Shown piece after piece: positions 24,890-33,266 of a stretch of DNA of 59,266 bases. Source of the stretch: Desulfobacter vibrioformis DSM 8776 (GTDB taxonomy: Bacteria; Desulfobacterota; Desulfobacteria; Desulfobacterales; Desulfobacteraceae); assembly GCF_000745975.1 (NCBI RefSeq), contig NZ_JQKJ01000024.1, positions 1 through 59,266 on the forward strand. Reading direction: 5' to 3'. How positions within the stretch are numbered: position 1 is the stretch's first letter; every line of letters starts with the position of its first letter. The translations under genes were made by a program, and so were the position numbers. Below the pieces are notes generated by a model. That model saw only the letters and a program-made list of their open reading frames with translations. It was not told the DNA's origin and searched no databases.

Positions 24890-26253
24890 CAGAAAAAACC
24901 AAGCTTTACAGTAAGCATTTTTTCAAGCTTTTTCACTGCTGCCTGGATCGCAAATAAAATAATGCGATCCCCTGGTTGTACCCGGCTGTCGCCCATGGGG
25001 ATAATAATTTCGTCCTGGCGGATGATACAGACCAGCAGGGTGCCTTTGGGAAAGGAGATCTCCTTGATGGGGCCCGTGGTGATGGCCGAGGATGCCAGTG
25101 CAACGGCTTCAATAAATTCTCCTTGTTCTCCGAAAATGGAGATGTCGGAAATCACATTGCCCTGGCGAATATCCTGCAGGATTGAAGAAACCGCCGATAC
25201 CCTGGGACTGACCACTTTTTCAATGCCGATGGTGGATAATAAAGGGTAGTAGCTTGCTTTACCGATGCGCGTGATGGTGTTGTCCACACCCATGTTTTTT
25301 GCCAAAAGGGATACAAGGATATTGGTTTCATCGTCATTGGTCACCGAGACCACCGCATCCATCTGGCTGATATTTTCTTCCATGAACAGTTTCTGATCGC
25401 CGCCGTCACCGTGGAGCACCACGGTTTTCCCCATTTGCATGGAAAGGTCGTTACACCGGTCTATACTGGATTCAATGATTTTAACTTGAATATTGTCTTT
25501 CTCAAGGGACTGGCCCAGTTTGGCACCGATGCGGCCGCCGCCCACGATAAGCACCCTTTTAACCGGCCTGACCGTTACCCCTAAAAGGTTCAGGGTTTTT
25601 TCAAGTTTTTTGGTGTCACTTACAAAATAGATCAGGTCCCCTGCCATGGGTTTGTCTTTGCCCCTGGGCACAATGACTTTATTGGCCCGGATAATGGCGG
25701 CAATCAAAGGCCGGTCCTGGCCAAAAACATGATGAAAATCAGCCAACTCCATTCCGGCGATGGGGGAGGCTTCGGAAAGCCGCATACCCACATATTTGAC
25801 ACGGCCGTTAACAAATTCGCCCTTGTCCACGGCACCTGGAATGGTCATCAGTTTTCTAATGGTTTTGACAACCTCGGCTTCGGGGTTGATGATGGTGTCA
25901 ATGTGCGGGGCTTCATTTTTAAGGCTGGTATGAAAAGGGACAAATCCTTCATTGCGCAGGCGGATCAGTTTTCGGGTCATCGGCGAGATCTGGTTGGCAA
26001 TCAGGCAGGACACGATATTGATTTCGTCACTGTCTGTGACAGCCAGAAGGATATCCGCACCTGAAATTCCTGCCTCCCGCAGGGTATCCGGGTTACTGCC
26101 TGATCCTGTTACGACCTTGACATCCAGGTCTTCGGCAATTTTTCTGGTGGCATGGGCGTCCACATCAACCACCACCACATTCTTGCTTTCAAGGGCCAAT
26201 CGGCCGGCAATGTTGTAACCCACGCCCCCGGCACCGATGATCACTATTTTCAA
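24889..26253 (-). CDS. trkA: Trk potassium uptake NAD-binding regulatory protein
   Basis: A 454-residue cytoplasmic gating protein with two tandem Rossmann RCK units: IIGAGGVGYNIAGRL at the N-terminus with an acidic VVVDVDAH strand end, and IVGGGRIGAKLGQSLE near residue 231. Each is followed by a TrkA-C domain (FVNGRVKYVGMRLSE; ISFPKGTLLVCIIRQDEIIIP). It is encoded directly ahead of trkH. Confidence 0.93.
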   Translation of the reverse strand: MKIVIIGAGGVGYNIAGRLALESKNVVVVDVDAHATRKIAEDLDVKVVTGSGSNPDTLREAGISGADILLAVTDSDEINIVSCLIANQISPMTRKLIRLRNEGFVPFHTSLKNEAPHIDTIINPEAEVVKTIRKLMTIPGAVDKGEFVNGRVKYVGMRLSEASPIAGMELADFHHVFGQDRPLIAAIIRANKVIVPRGKDKPMAGDLIYFVSDTKKLEKTLNLLGVTVRPVKRVLIVGGGRIGAKLGQSLEKDNIQVKIIESSIDRCNDLSMQMGKTVVLHGDGGDQKLFMEENISQMDAVVSVTNDDETNILVSLLAKNMGVDNTITRIGKASYYPLLSTIGIEKVVSPRVSAVSSILQDIRQGNVISDISIFGEQGEFIEAVALASSAITTGPIKEISFPKGTLLVCIIRQDEIIIPMGDSRVQPGDRIILFAIQAAVKKLEKMLTVKLGFF

Positions 26254-26298
26254 ATGAAAACTCCTGGTTTAATGTCAGGCATATGAATTGACATAACG

Positions 26299-27993
26299 TC
26301 ACACAAAACCCTTTTCACTGATCAGCAGCAAAATCTGCTGAACCGCCTCATCAGGAGTCAGGTTGGCGGTGTCAATGGACAGCTCCGGGTTTGAAGGTGC
26401 TTCATATGGGTCATCCACCCCGGTGAAGCCTTTGAGCAGTCCTGCCTTGGCTTTGGCATACATGCCTTTGCGGTCCCTTTTTTCGCACACGCTGATGGGG
26501 GTGGCCACATGGATTTCAAAAAATCCGCCATGGGCTTCAATGGATGTACGGATTTTCGACCTTGTCCGCTCGTAGGGGGCAATGGGGGCGCAGATGGCAA
26601 TGCCTCTGTTCTTGGTGATCTCGGAAGCCACAAACCCGATGCGCCGGACATTGATATCACGGTGCTCCTTGGAAAAATTAAGCTCCGAAGACAAATTGCG
26701 CCGGACAATGTCGCCGTCCAAAAGGGTTACGGGCCGGGTGCCGATTTCCATGAATTTTGAATACAGCACATTGGCAATGGTGGATTTTCCGGCCCCGGAA
26801 AGCCCTGTGAGAAAAACGGTAAGCCCCTGGGTGGCCGGGGATGGATAGGAACGGCGCAATTCTTTGATCACATCCGGGAAACTGGCCCATTCCGGTATAT
26901 GCTTGCCCCTTCTAACCCGATCACGGATATGGTCATTGGTAAAAGAGAGGGTTTCCTGGCCCTCCTTCACCTCACTGGTCAGCTTAAACTCATCCTCAAA
27001 GGGCAGATAGACCATCTCTTCAAAAAATACCGGCTCAATACCGATCTCTTCCCCGGCCTGCCGGGCCAGCTCTCTGACCTGGGGGGTATCGTAGAACAGA
27101 TTTCCGCAACTGTCCCTTCCCGGGGTTGCATGGTTATGCCCGATGACAAAGTGGGTGCACCCGAAATTTTTCCCGATGATCATGTGAAGCACCGCATCCC
27201 TTGGACCTGCCAGCCGGGTGGATAAAGGCAGCAGATTGAGCATATATGTGTCCGGGGGATAATGGGCTGCCACCTTCTGATAACAGCGCATCCGGGTATA
27301 ATGATCAAAATCCCCGGGTCTGGGAATGCCTGCGATGGGCAGCATCAACAGGTTTGCCTTTGCCTTTTTCATGGCCTGGATGGTCAGCTCGAACTGGGGG
27401 CGGTGGATGGGCTGCCGGGTCTGAAACCCCACAACCCGTTTCCATCCCAGCTTGCAAAACTGCTGCCGCACCTCTGAGGGCGTATTGCGGATCTGCTTGA
27501 AATCAGAATGAATCGGCAGATTCAGCGCTTCAATAGTGCCGCCAACGTAGTATCTGTCGCGTTCGTTCTGGAGCCGGGCCACCTCGTCATGGGCCATATC
27601 TGTGGTGCCATAGACCGCCATGGCCTCTTTTTCCCGGTCCGCCTGCCAGATATCCTCAATGGCCATGATGCCTAAAGGAAACCCTTCGGGGTCACGGAGT
27701 ACAGCGGACTGTCCGGCCTCAAACCTGTCTGCGAGATCCCGGGAAACATCAAGGCAGATGGGCACGGGCCAGATTTCGCCGGAAGGCAGGCGCATACGGT
27801 CCAGGACGCTTTCGTACGCCTCCCGGGTCATGAATCCTTTCAACGGGCTGAACACACCCGTGGTTAACAGTTCAAAATCACAGATCTGACGCAGATTCAA
27901 TGTGATATCCGGAAAAGAGGATAATAGCCGTTTAAGTGTTGTATGACGTTCCTGGTCCACCAGGAGGTTGACAAGAGATGTGCCTTGGGGCAT
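26299..27993 (-). CDS. bifunctional sulfate adenylyltransferase / adenylylsulfate kinase
   Basis: A 564-residue fusion. The N-terminal 370 residues are ATP sulfurylase (FSPLKGFMTREAYESVL, QTRQPIHRPQFEL, HYTRMRCYQ, LLPLSTRLAGPRDAVLH); the C-terminal 180 are APS kinase with P-loop GLSGAGKSTIANVL and DGDIVRRNLSSELNFSKEHRD. Together they make PAPS from sulfate and ATP. The usual HxxH of the sulfurylase is HRPQ here and the GRDHAGPG loop is GHNHATPGRDS, so the first half departs from the textbook active site. Dissimilatory sulfate reduction normally uses a separate single-domain Sat, so this copy is more likely for PAPS-dependent sulfation or assimilation. Confidence 0.87.
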   Translation of the reverse strand: MPQGTSLVNLLVDQERHTTLKRLLSSFPDITLNLRQICDFELLTTGVFSPLKGFMTREAYESVLDRMRLPSGEIWPVPICLDVSRDLADRFEAGQSAVLRDPEGFPLGIMAIEDIWQADREKEAMAVYGTTDMAHDEVARLQNERDRYYVGGTIEALNLPIHSDFKQIRNTPSEVRQQFCKLGWKRVVGFQTRQPIHRPQFELTIQAMKKAKANLLMLPIAGIPRPGDFDHYTRMRCYQKVAAHYPPDTYMLNLLPLSTRLAGPRDAVLHMIIGKNFGCTHFVIGHNHATPGRDSCGNLFYDTPQVRELARQAGEEIGIEPVFFEEMVYLPFEDEFKLTSEVKEGQETLSFTNDHIRDRVRRGKHIPEWASFPDVIKELRRSYPSPATQGLTVFLTGLSGAGKSTIANVLYSKFMEIGTRPVTLLDGDIVRRNLSSELNFSKEHRDINVRRIGFVASEITKNRGIAICAPIAPYERTRSKIRTSIEAHGGFFEIHVATPISVCEKRDRKGMYAKAKAGLLKGFTGVDDPYEAPSNPELSIDTANLTPDEAVQQILLLISEKGFV

Positions 27994-28139
27994 GTGGTTA
28001 TCCTTATAATTATTATTCCAAATTTGGCCGCAAATTCATGTACCTATAGAGTAAACCCGGTCAGACTGTCAAGATGAAGTCATGTTTGGACAGCGATTCT
28101 AAGAAACATTGCATGCGATTGCCCTGGGCTGGCAATGCC

Positions 28140-28177
28140 AAAGCCCCGGTTCATCAGAGAAAATGAACCGGGGCTTT
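28140..28177 (-). terminator. Rho-independent terminator after the DASS transporter gene
   Basis: A 15-base perfect stem AAAGCCCCGGTTCAT / ATGAACCGGGGCTTT with an eight-base loop, 34 bases beyond the transporter stop. It separates the transporter from the SAT/APS kinase gene. Confidence 0.8.
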
Positions 28178-28210
28178 ATATTGTGCTGTTCAGAATAAAA
28201 AAAGAGTTTG

Positions 28211-29680
28211 CTACATCGTTGTGATGGGCATCCCCATGAGTTTCCACAGGAATATGGACAATGCGACAACCACCATCAGGATGATGGACGCTGGAATGCC
28301 GTACATGAAAAATTCACCTGTGGTAAACTGTTTGGAGTCGTAGGCAATGGCGTTGGGGGCTGCGCCCACCAGTAAAAGGAACGGCATGCCTGCGGTGACA
28401 AGGGAAGCAAACAGAATCACTTCAGGTGCCACATGCAGATAGGGGGCAATAACCAGTGCCACGGGCAGGGATATGGCAATGGCGGCCACGTTCATGATGA
28501 AGTTGGTCATGATCATGACAAAAAAGGCAATGCTTAAGATAAACACAAAGTAATTGGCTTTCTGGAACATGGTCAGCCAGTTGATGGCAAGCCACTCCGC
28601 AGCCCCTGTTTCCCACAGGCAGAAACCGATACTCATGGCACCGCCAAACAAAAGGATGATATTCCAGGGAATCGTTTCAAGATCTTTGATGTCAAGGATA
28701 TTGAAGATAAAAAATAAAACCGTTGCCACAAGCATGATCGCATTTTTGTCCAGATTGGATATGGCCGGGATAAATTGTTTTGCGGACATGATGGCGATGG
28801 CGATAAAGATGATGGTTGCTGCCAGGATTTCCTGTTTTGTAATTCTCCCCATGGCTTTTTCCAGCATTTTTGCTTTTTCTTTAAGGCCTGGAATTGTTTT
28901 TTTCTCGGGCTTGCATACGATCATGAAAAAGCCCCAAAGGAGAAAAGTTACACCCCAGCCCACGGGAAACATGTAATAGGTCAACTCAAAAAATGAGATC
29001 TCCCGGCCCACGATGTCCTTGAAAAATCCAAGGGCCACCGCACCCCGTGCCGCGCCCAAAAGTGTGATAATGGAGCCGGCACCTGCCACAAATGCCATGC
29101 CGATGAACAGTCCTTTGCCGAATTTCGTGGGGCCGGGTTCATCGGTATACATACCGTAGATGGTCATCAAGAGCGGAAACATGGTGGCTGCCACCGCAGT
29201 GTGGGCCATAATGTGGGTTAATGCTGCGGTGACCACAAAACAGCCCAGGTAGATCATACTGGTCTTTTCCCCCACAATGGCCAGCATCTTGTACGCCAGG
29301 CGTTTGGTCAGACCCGTCTTGGTAAACACCATGCCGATAACAAGGGATCCGAAAATAAACAGAACAGAAGGCGTCATGAAATCCTTAAGGGCTTCCTTGG
29401 CTGTACGGACCGCAAAAAGCACCTGAAACGCACCTAACGCCAGGCTGGTCACACCAATGGGCACAACCTCAAAGACCCACCAGGTGCCGGCCAGAAGAAA
29501 GATGGCAAGTGCACCTTTGCCCTGGGCGCTTAATAGAAAATGTTTTCCGGCAGGGTCCACAGCATCGGGCCATGCCGGAGAAAAATTGACAATCGCGAAC
29601 AGGGCCAAGCCGATTAGAATAAACAGGATTCTTTTCCAGTCCAGTTTTGTTTTGGGTGTATCTGCAATTTCAGTTGTCAT
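28211..29680 (-). CDS. DASS/SLC13 family anion:sodium symporter
   Basis: A 489-residue polytopic protein with family segments LAGTWWVFEVVPIGVTSLAL, LFIFGSLVIGMVFTKTGL, TAALTHIMAHTAVAATMFPL and, in the second half, NFIMNVAAIAISLPVALVI (the paired Asn/Thr-type sodium-carboxylate loops). Family members carry dicarboxylates or sulfate with sodium; the substrate is not decidable here, though the neighbouring SAT gene makes sulfate attractive and a strict anaerobe could equally import C4 acids. It follows the kinase-like gene by about 110 bases and probably depends on the sigma-54 promoter upstream of it. Confidence 0.85.
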   Translation of the reverse strand: MTTEIADTPKTKLDWKRILFILIGLALFAIVNFSPAWPDAVDPAGKHFLLSAQGKGALAIFLLAGTWWVFEVVPIGVTSLALGAFQVLFAVRTAKEALKDFMTPSVLFIFGSLVIGMVFTKTGLTKRLAYKMLAIVGEKTSMIYLGCFVVTAALTHIMAHTAVAATMFPLLMTIYGMYTDEPGPTKFGKGLFIGMAFVAGAGSIITLLGAARGAVALGFFKDIVGREISFFELTYYMFPVGWGVTFLLWGFFMIVCKPEKKTIPGLKEKAKMLEKAMGRITKQEILAATIIFIAIAIMSAKQFIPAISNLDKNAIMLVATVLFFIFNILDIKDLETIPWNIILLFGGAMSIGFCLWETGAAEWLAINWLTMFQKANYFVFILSIAFFVMIMTNFIMNVAAIAISLPVALVIAPYLHVAPEVILFASLVTAGMPFLLLVGAAPNAIAYDSKQFTTGEFFMYGIPASIILMVVVALSIFLWKLMGMPITTM

Positions 29681-29790
29681 TTTGGTCTCTCTCTCCTTTG
29701 GGTTAATGAATCATTGCCTCATTTAGATTTTGTTTTTTATTTGTATTTGTTTCATTTTTCAACGTTTTGTTTTTATCAATGGTGTTTTAT

Positions 29791-30672
29791 TTAAGTTTTT
29801 CGTTTAAACGGGGCGGTCAAATTTAAATTGCGGACAATACCGCCCTTGTAGAAGTTCGGACCTATTTTCGTTTTAACGGATTTTACGCCGGGTACCACGC
29901 AGGCAAGATCCATGATCTCCTTTTGTGTTCGGGCAAGATTCATCACTTTTTTGTCCAAAGTGACAAGCACATGGCCTGAATCCGATTCGATAATCAGGTG
30001 GTGTCCAAGGCAGGATAAGGCTGCATCAACCCTGGAACTGATATTAAAATCAACGGCATGCATATTCTTATTGGCATTCTCCATTGCACTTTCAATGTCT
30101 GACCGTATTTTTCCAAGGATCCGGGTAACCTCTTCCCCGGTCATATCATGTGCTACAGGATCTGTTTTTTTCCATTCCAGAACCATGTCATGCAGTGCGG
30201 GATCCCACAGGGAATCTAAATTTAACTGGGCAGCAAAGCGCTGGTCCCTGTGGTCGGACCGGGAGATGGCAGCCGCGGCAGCCTGGCTGGATAGCTGGTA
30301 CAGGGTCATGGCCCTTTGGTTGCGGACCTGCATGGGTGTTGCTGACATGATTCTGTAAATGCCGCAAACAGATGCGGGGATCAGGTGGGATAAAACGCCT
30401 GAAAAAAGGCAGGGGCCACTTAAAATATTTTCTGAGATCTGTACTTTCAGTGCGGCCAGACATTTTTTTCTGTCGTGGGTAAAATTGTCAAAGGGAATGT
30501 GTCTGCCCTGGATGGACTTGAAAATAAGATCTGTTTTCAAATCATGTGCCTGGCCGGTTTGTTTTACCAGTACCGGATCTTCATACACCGTGCATTGATA
30601 TAAGGTAGATAATGCGTCAATGAATCTGTAGGGGGAGGCATATAAACCGCATGTAATTGCAATCAGGGGCAT
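29791..30672 (-). CDS. degenerate cytidylate-kinase-like protein with BON-like C-terminus
   Basis: A 293-residue protein I recognise only by pattern. The first 200 residues resemble cytidylate-kinase-like proteins (RIMSATPMQVRNQRAM, then RSDHRDQRFAAQLNLDSLWDPALHDMVL, matching the DxxRxxY...D..LYDLV region). There is no GxxGxGK P-loop at the N-terminus (ITCGLYASPYRF instead), so ATP-dependent kinase activity is doubtful. The last 75 residues (VDAALSCLGHHL...GHVLVTLDKKV...ACVVPGVKSVKTKI) look like a BON domain. It lies between a NifX-like gene and a DASS transporter, behind a sigma-54 promoter. Confidence 0.55.
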   Translation of the reverse strand: MPLIAITCGLYASPYRFIDALSTLYQCTVYEDPVLVKQTGQAHDLKTDLIFKSIQGRHIPFDNFTHDRKKCLAALKVQISENILSGPCLFSGVLSHLIPASVCGIYRIMSATPMQVRNQRAMTLYQLSSQAAAAAISRSDHRDQRFAAQLNLDSLWDPALHDMVLEWKKTDPVAHDMTGEEVTRILGKIRSDIESAMENANKNMHAVDFNISSRVDAALSCLGHHLIIESDSGHVLVTLDKKVMNLARTQKEIMDLACVVPGVKSVKTKIGPNFYKGGIVRNLNLTAPFKRKT

Positions 30673-30729
30673 GGTCTCTTATCTGCTCAGCCAGGTTTCA
30701 GGTTATCCGCTAAAATCGGAAACACAAAG

Positions 30730-30745
30730 AGCAAGGAGTATGCCA
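30730..30745 (-). promoter_or_regulatory. sigma-54 (-24/-12) promoter
   Basis: On the minus strand TGGCATACTCCTTGCT matches TGGCACG-N4-TTGCA with GG and GC exactly 12 bases apart. It lies about 58 bases before the kinase-like gene. The sigma-54 activator encoded upstream (31382-32803) is the obvious regulator. Confidence 0.7.
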
Positions 30746-30858
30746 TGTTTTAAATCGGTTTGTAGAACAGGCGGTTGTGTTTTTACGGAAAAAGCAAAAA
30801 CCCAAAATAAAACAATATGAAACTAAATAAACAATACATTTTGAGACACTTTGAAACG

Positions 30859-31221
30859 TTATATTAAATTGCCTTCAACCATGCGGATAAACAGAATGTC
30901 TCCCGGGTTCAGGGTCTGGGTCTGCCACCGTTCAAAAGCGTGGGGCCAGGTACCGGACACCCCGTCAAATACATGAAGCTTTTTCCATTTGAGAAATTCA
31001 TAATATTCATCTTCAATGGCACCGCAGATCAGTGTGTTGATCTCCTGGGCCAGGAGGGTATGACACAGTTCATCCGAGGAGGACCTGGGCAGCACTATAA
31101 TTTTTTTGTCCTGGATACAGAGATTTTTAGCTGTTGTCAGAATGATGACTTCAGTGGTCAGGTCAAACCTGGGTACAATCTCTTCACCAAGTATTGGGAT
31201 GGCTATTTTATGCAGTGTCAT
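30859..31221 (-). CDS. NifX/NifB-type dinitrogenase iron-molybdenum cofactor-binding family protein
   Basis: A 120-residue single-domain protein: KIAIPILGEEIVPRFDLTTE at the start, then LCHTLLAQEINTLICGAIED near residues 52-71, the FD-strand and glycine region of this family. NifX, NafY and the NifB C-terminal domain bind iron-sulfur/molybdenum clusters; many stand-alone members have no link to nitrogen fixation. No nif gene is nearby. Its placement just downstream of a sigma-54 activator suggests a sensing or regulatory role. Confidence 0.7.
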   Translation of the reverse strand: MTLHKIAIPILGEEIVPRFDLTTEVIILTTAKNLCIQDKKIIVLPRSSSDELCHTLLAQEINTLICGAIEDEYYEFLKWKKLHVFDGVSGTWPHAFERWQTQTLNPGDILFIRMVEGNLI

Positions 31222-31257
31222 AAATTTTATTCTATTCTAATCCCTGAATTGAAAGCC

Positions 31258-31382
31258 GTGTTTGGACGAAAAGTTGCCCAGATGCAAGGCGCAGAAGAAT
31301 TTGTAACCGGAGCAACCTTTTGGTTGTGAGGATTGCAAATTCCTCTGCAACGCCGCAGATGGGTGGCTTTTCGTTCAAACAC
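31258..31382. repeat. 125-bp inverted repeat element (GTGTTTGAACGAAAAGCC type)
   Basis: Left arm 31258-31302 and right arm 31338-31382 are imperfect inverted copies of about 45 bases, so the element folds into one long hairpin. On the minus strand the outer edge provides the TAG stop of the sigma-54 activator. A partial second copy of the outer edge (GGCTTTTCGTT.A.ACACTATT) occurs at 48019-48042 after rodA. It may terminate transcription of the activator gene. Confidence 0.65.
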
Positions 31383-32803
31383 TATTCGATTTGGTACTCC
31401 TTGATTTTCCGCCATAGAGTGCTGCGGCTCATGCCAAGAATTTGCGCGGCTTTATTCTTTTTGCCCCGGGCAGTTTTCAACGCATTCATAATCATCTGCC
31501 GCTGCACCGAGGACCAGGTTTGTCCGGTTTCACCTGTCTGCCGGGATTCCGGCATCTGCGGTTGTTCCGATTGGGTTTGGGTGACATCTTCTGCGGCCGG
31601 CATCTTTAACCTTTGCTGCACAGGTTCATAATCCAGGATATAGGCCGGCAGGTTATCTGCTTCGATTCTGGTTCCCTGGGCCACATTGACTGCATACTCC
31701 ATGATATTTTTCAGTTCCCGGATATTTCCCTCATAGGTGTAATTCAATAAAACAGACAGGGCTGGTTCGGAAAACCCATTGATTTTTTTACCCTGTTTTT
31801 TTGTGTAGTTGTTCAGGAAATGGTCAAGCAAAAGGCGGATGTCTGCGCCCCGTTCCCGTAAGGGCGGCAGATGCACCCTGGCCACATTCAGGCGGAACAG
31901 CAGATCTTTTCTGAATTTACCAATGGAGACCATGGATTCAAGATCCCGGTGGGTGGCGGCAATAATTCTGACATTGGCGTTGAATCCCTTGGTGGCACCT
32001 AACGGATAAATGATCCTGTCATCCAGGAATGTGAGCAGTTTAACCTGAAGGGGCAGGGGCAGGTCTCCGATCTCCGTCAGGAAAATCGTGCCGTTGTGTG
32101 CCAGTTTGAACCGGCCGGGTTTGTTTTCCACAGCGCCGGTGAACGCCCCTTTCATATGACCGAAAATTTCGGATTCCAAAAGGGTCTCGGGCAAAGCCCC
32201 GCAGTTGATTTTGATAAATGGACCGCCTGCGCGCTGGGATGTCTGATGTACGGCTTCTGCCACAAGATCCTTACCTGTGCCTGTTTCCCCGGTGATCAGG
32301 ATGGAGGCATCACTCTGGGCAAGCATGGGAAGGGTTTGAAAGATCATTTCCATTTTCCGGCTTCGGCCGATGATATTGGCAAAACTGTAGGCTACGTTTT
32401 TTTCCGGGTCATTGGTGGCACTGCTTCTCAAGTCCTCAATGGTTTCAATATAACCTGTGAGATGGCCCTGGGTATCCATGATTTGTGCGGTGGTGATGCG
32501 TACGGGCAGCTTCTGGCGGTCTGTATTGATCATATCGCTGGTGCAGGATATGGACCGGTCTTTGCGGTGGGTGGCAAGGACCGGACAGTTGAGAATGCAT
32601 GCAGAACTGCGCAGGACATTTTTGCAGGGAATGCCCCGGGCCATATCCAGGGAAAATCCTGTCAGGGCCTGGAAGAACCGGTTGAGATGAACCACTCGTA
32701 AATCTTTGTCCATCACCAGGATGCCCAAGGGAATTTCATCCAGGATATGGGCAAAATCCAGCGGTGATCGCATTAACCGATGAATTTCAGGAAATGATTG
32801 CAT
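31382..32803 (-). CDS. PAS-domain sigma-54-dependent transcriptional activator (Fis family)
   Basis: A 473-residue NtrC-type regulator. Residues about 15-120 form a PAS domain with a cysteine cluster (GIPCKNVLRSSACILNCPVL), which may hold a redox or iron-sulfur sensor. The AAA+ core has Walker A GETGTGKD, ESEIFGHMKGAFTGA (the GAFTGA sigma-54 contact loop) and a Walker B-like TIFLTEIGDLPLPLQ, where the usual D is T, giving LTEIG for LDEIG. The C-terminus is a Fis-type helix-turn-helix (KKNKAAQILGMSRSTLWRKI). It probably activates the promoter at 30730-30745. Its stop codon comes from the adjoining inverted repeat. Confidence 0.88.
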   Translation of the reverse strand: MQSFPEIHRLMRSPLDFAHILDEIPLGILVMDKDLRVVHLNRFFQALTGFSLDMARGIPCKNVLRSSACILNCPVLATHRKDRSISCTSDMINTDRQKLPVRITTAQIMDTQGHLTGYIETIEDLRSSATNDPEKNVAYSFANIIGRSRKMEMIFQTLPMLAQSDASILITGETGTGKDLVAEAVHQTSQRAGGPFIKINCGALPETLLESEIFGHMKGAFTGAVENKPGRFKLAHNGTIFLTEIGDLPLPLQVKLLTFLDDRIIYPLGATKGFNANVRIIAATHRDLESMVSIGKFRKDLLFRLNVARVHLPPLRERGADIRLLLDHFLNNYTKKQGKKINGFSEPALSVLLNYTYEGNIRELKNIMEYAVNVAQGTRIEADNLPAYILDYEPVQQRLKMPAAEDVTQTQSEQPQMPESRQTGETGQTWSSVQRQMIMNALKTARGKKNKAAQILGMSRSTLWRKIKEYQIE

Positions 32804-33266
32804 CCTTGAACGGGTTTCCTTTTATCTGCGGTTCCATCAAAAACAGCCACGGGTTGACCTGGCTTGTCAACACCCGGACTCAACCCGCAAAAAAAATATG
32901 AAAGCAGTTTAAAAAATTATTGGGCATCCCATTAAACAGACCGTAAACCGGTTTTTACCATCCCCTTGCCGGATTTACAAATAAAAAACCGAAAGGATTG
33001 GGTATGTGAAGTTTACCCCAATATTTCCAGTAAACACGAAGATTTCAGCTTCAAGATATCTAAGGATGCAGCGGCAGGACCTTACCACAGGACGTTCTGA
33101 TATGATAACATGGACGAACGTTTCATTTTGATACTGTTACGTTTCATTCCTCAACATTATTTATGCAATATCGTTGTTTGTCTTTTGATCCTATGCTATG
33201 AACATGCAAAATTGAAGAAGAAGGAAAAGATTTAGAAAATCCATAACATAAACAAGGGACAGAACA

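Noticed and set aside
28035-28055. Second sigma-54 promoter upstream of the SAT/APS kinase gene
   Set aside because: The minus strand has GG and GC elements, but they are 13 rather than 12 bases apart and the flanking bases do not match.
30859-31221. Nitrogen-fixation gene cluster
   Set aside because: A NifX-like domain and a sigma-54 activator occur together, but no nifHDK, nifB or nifEN gene is present; the domain is common outside nitrogen fixation.
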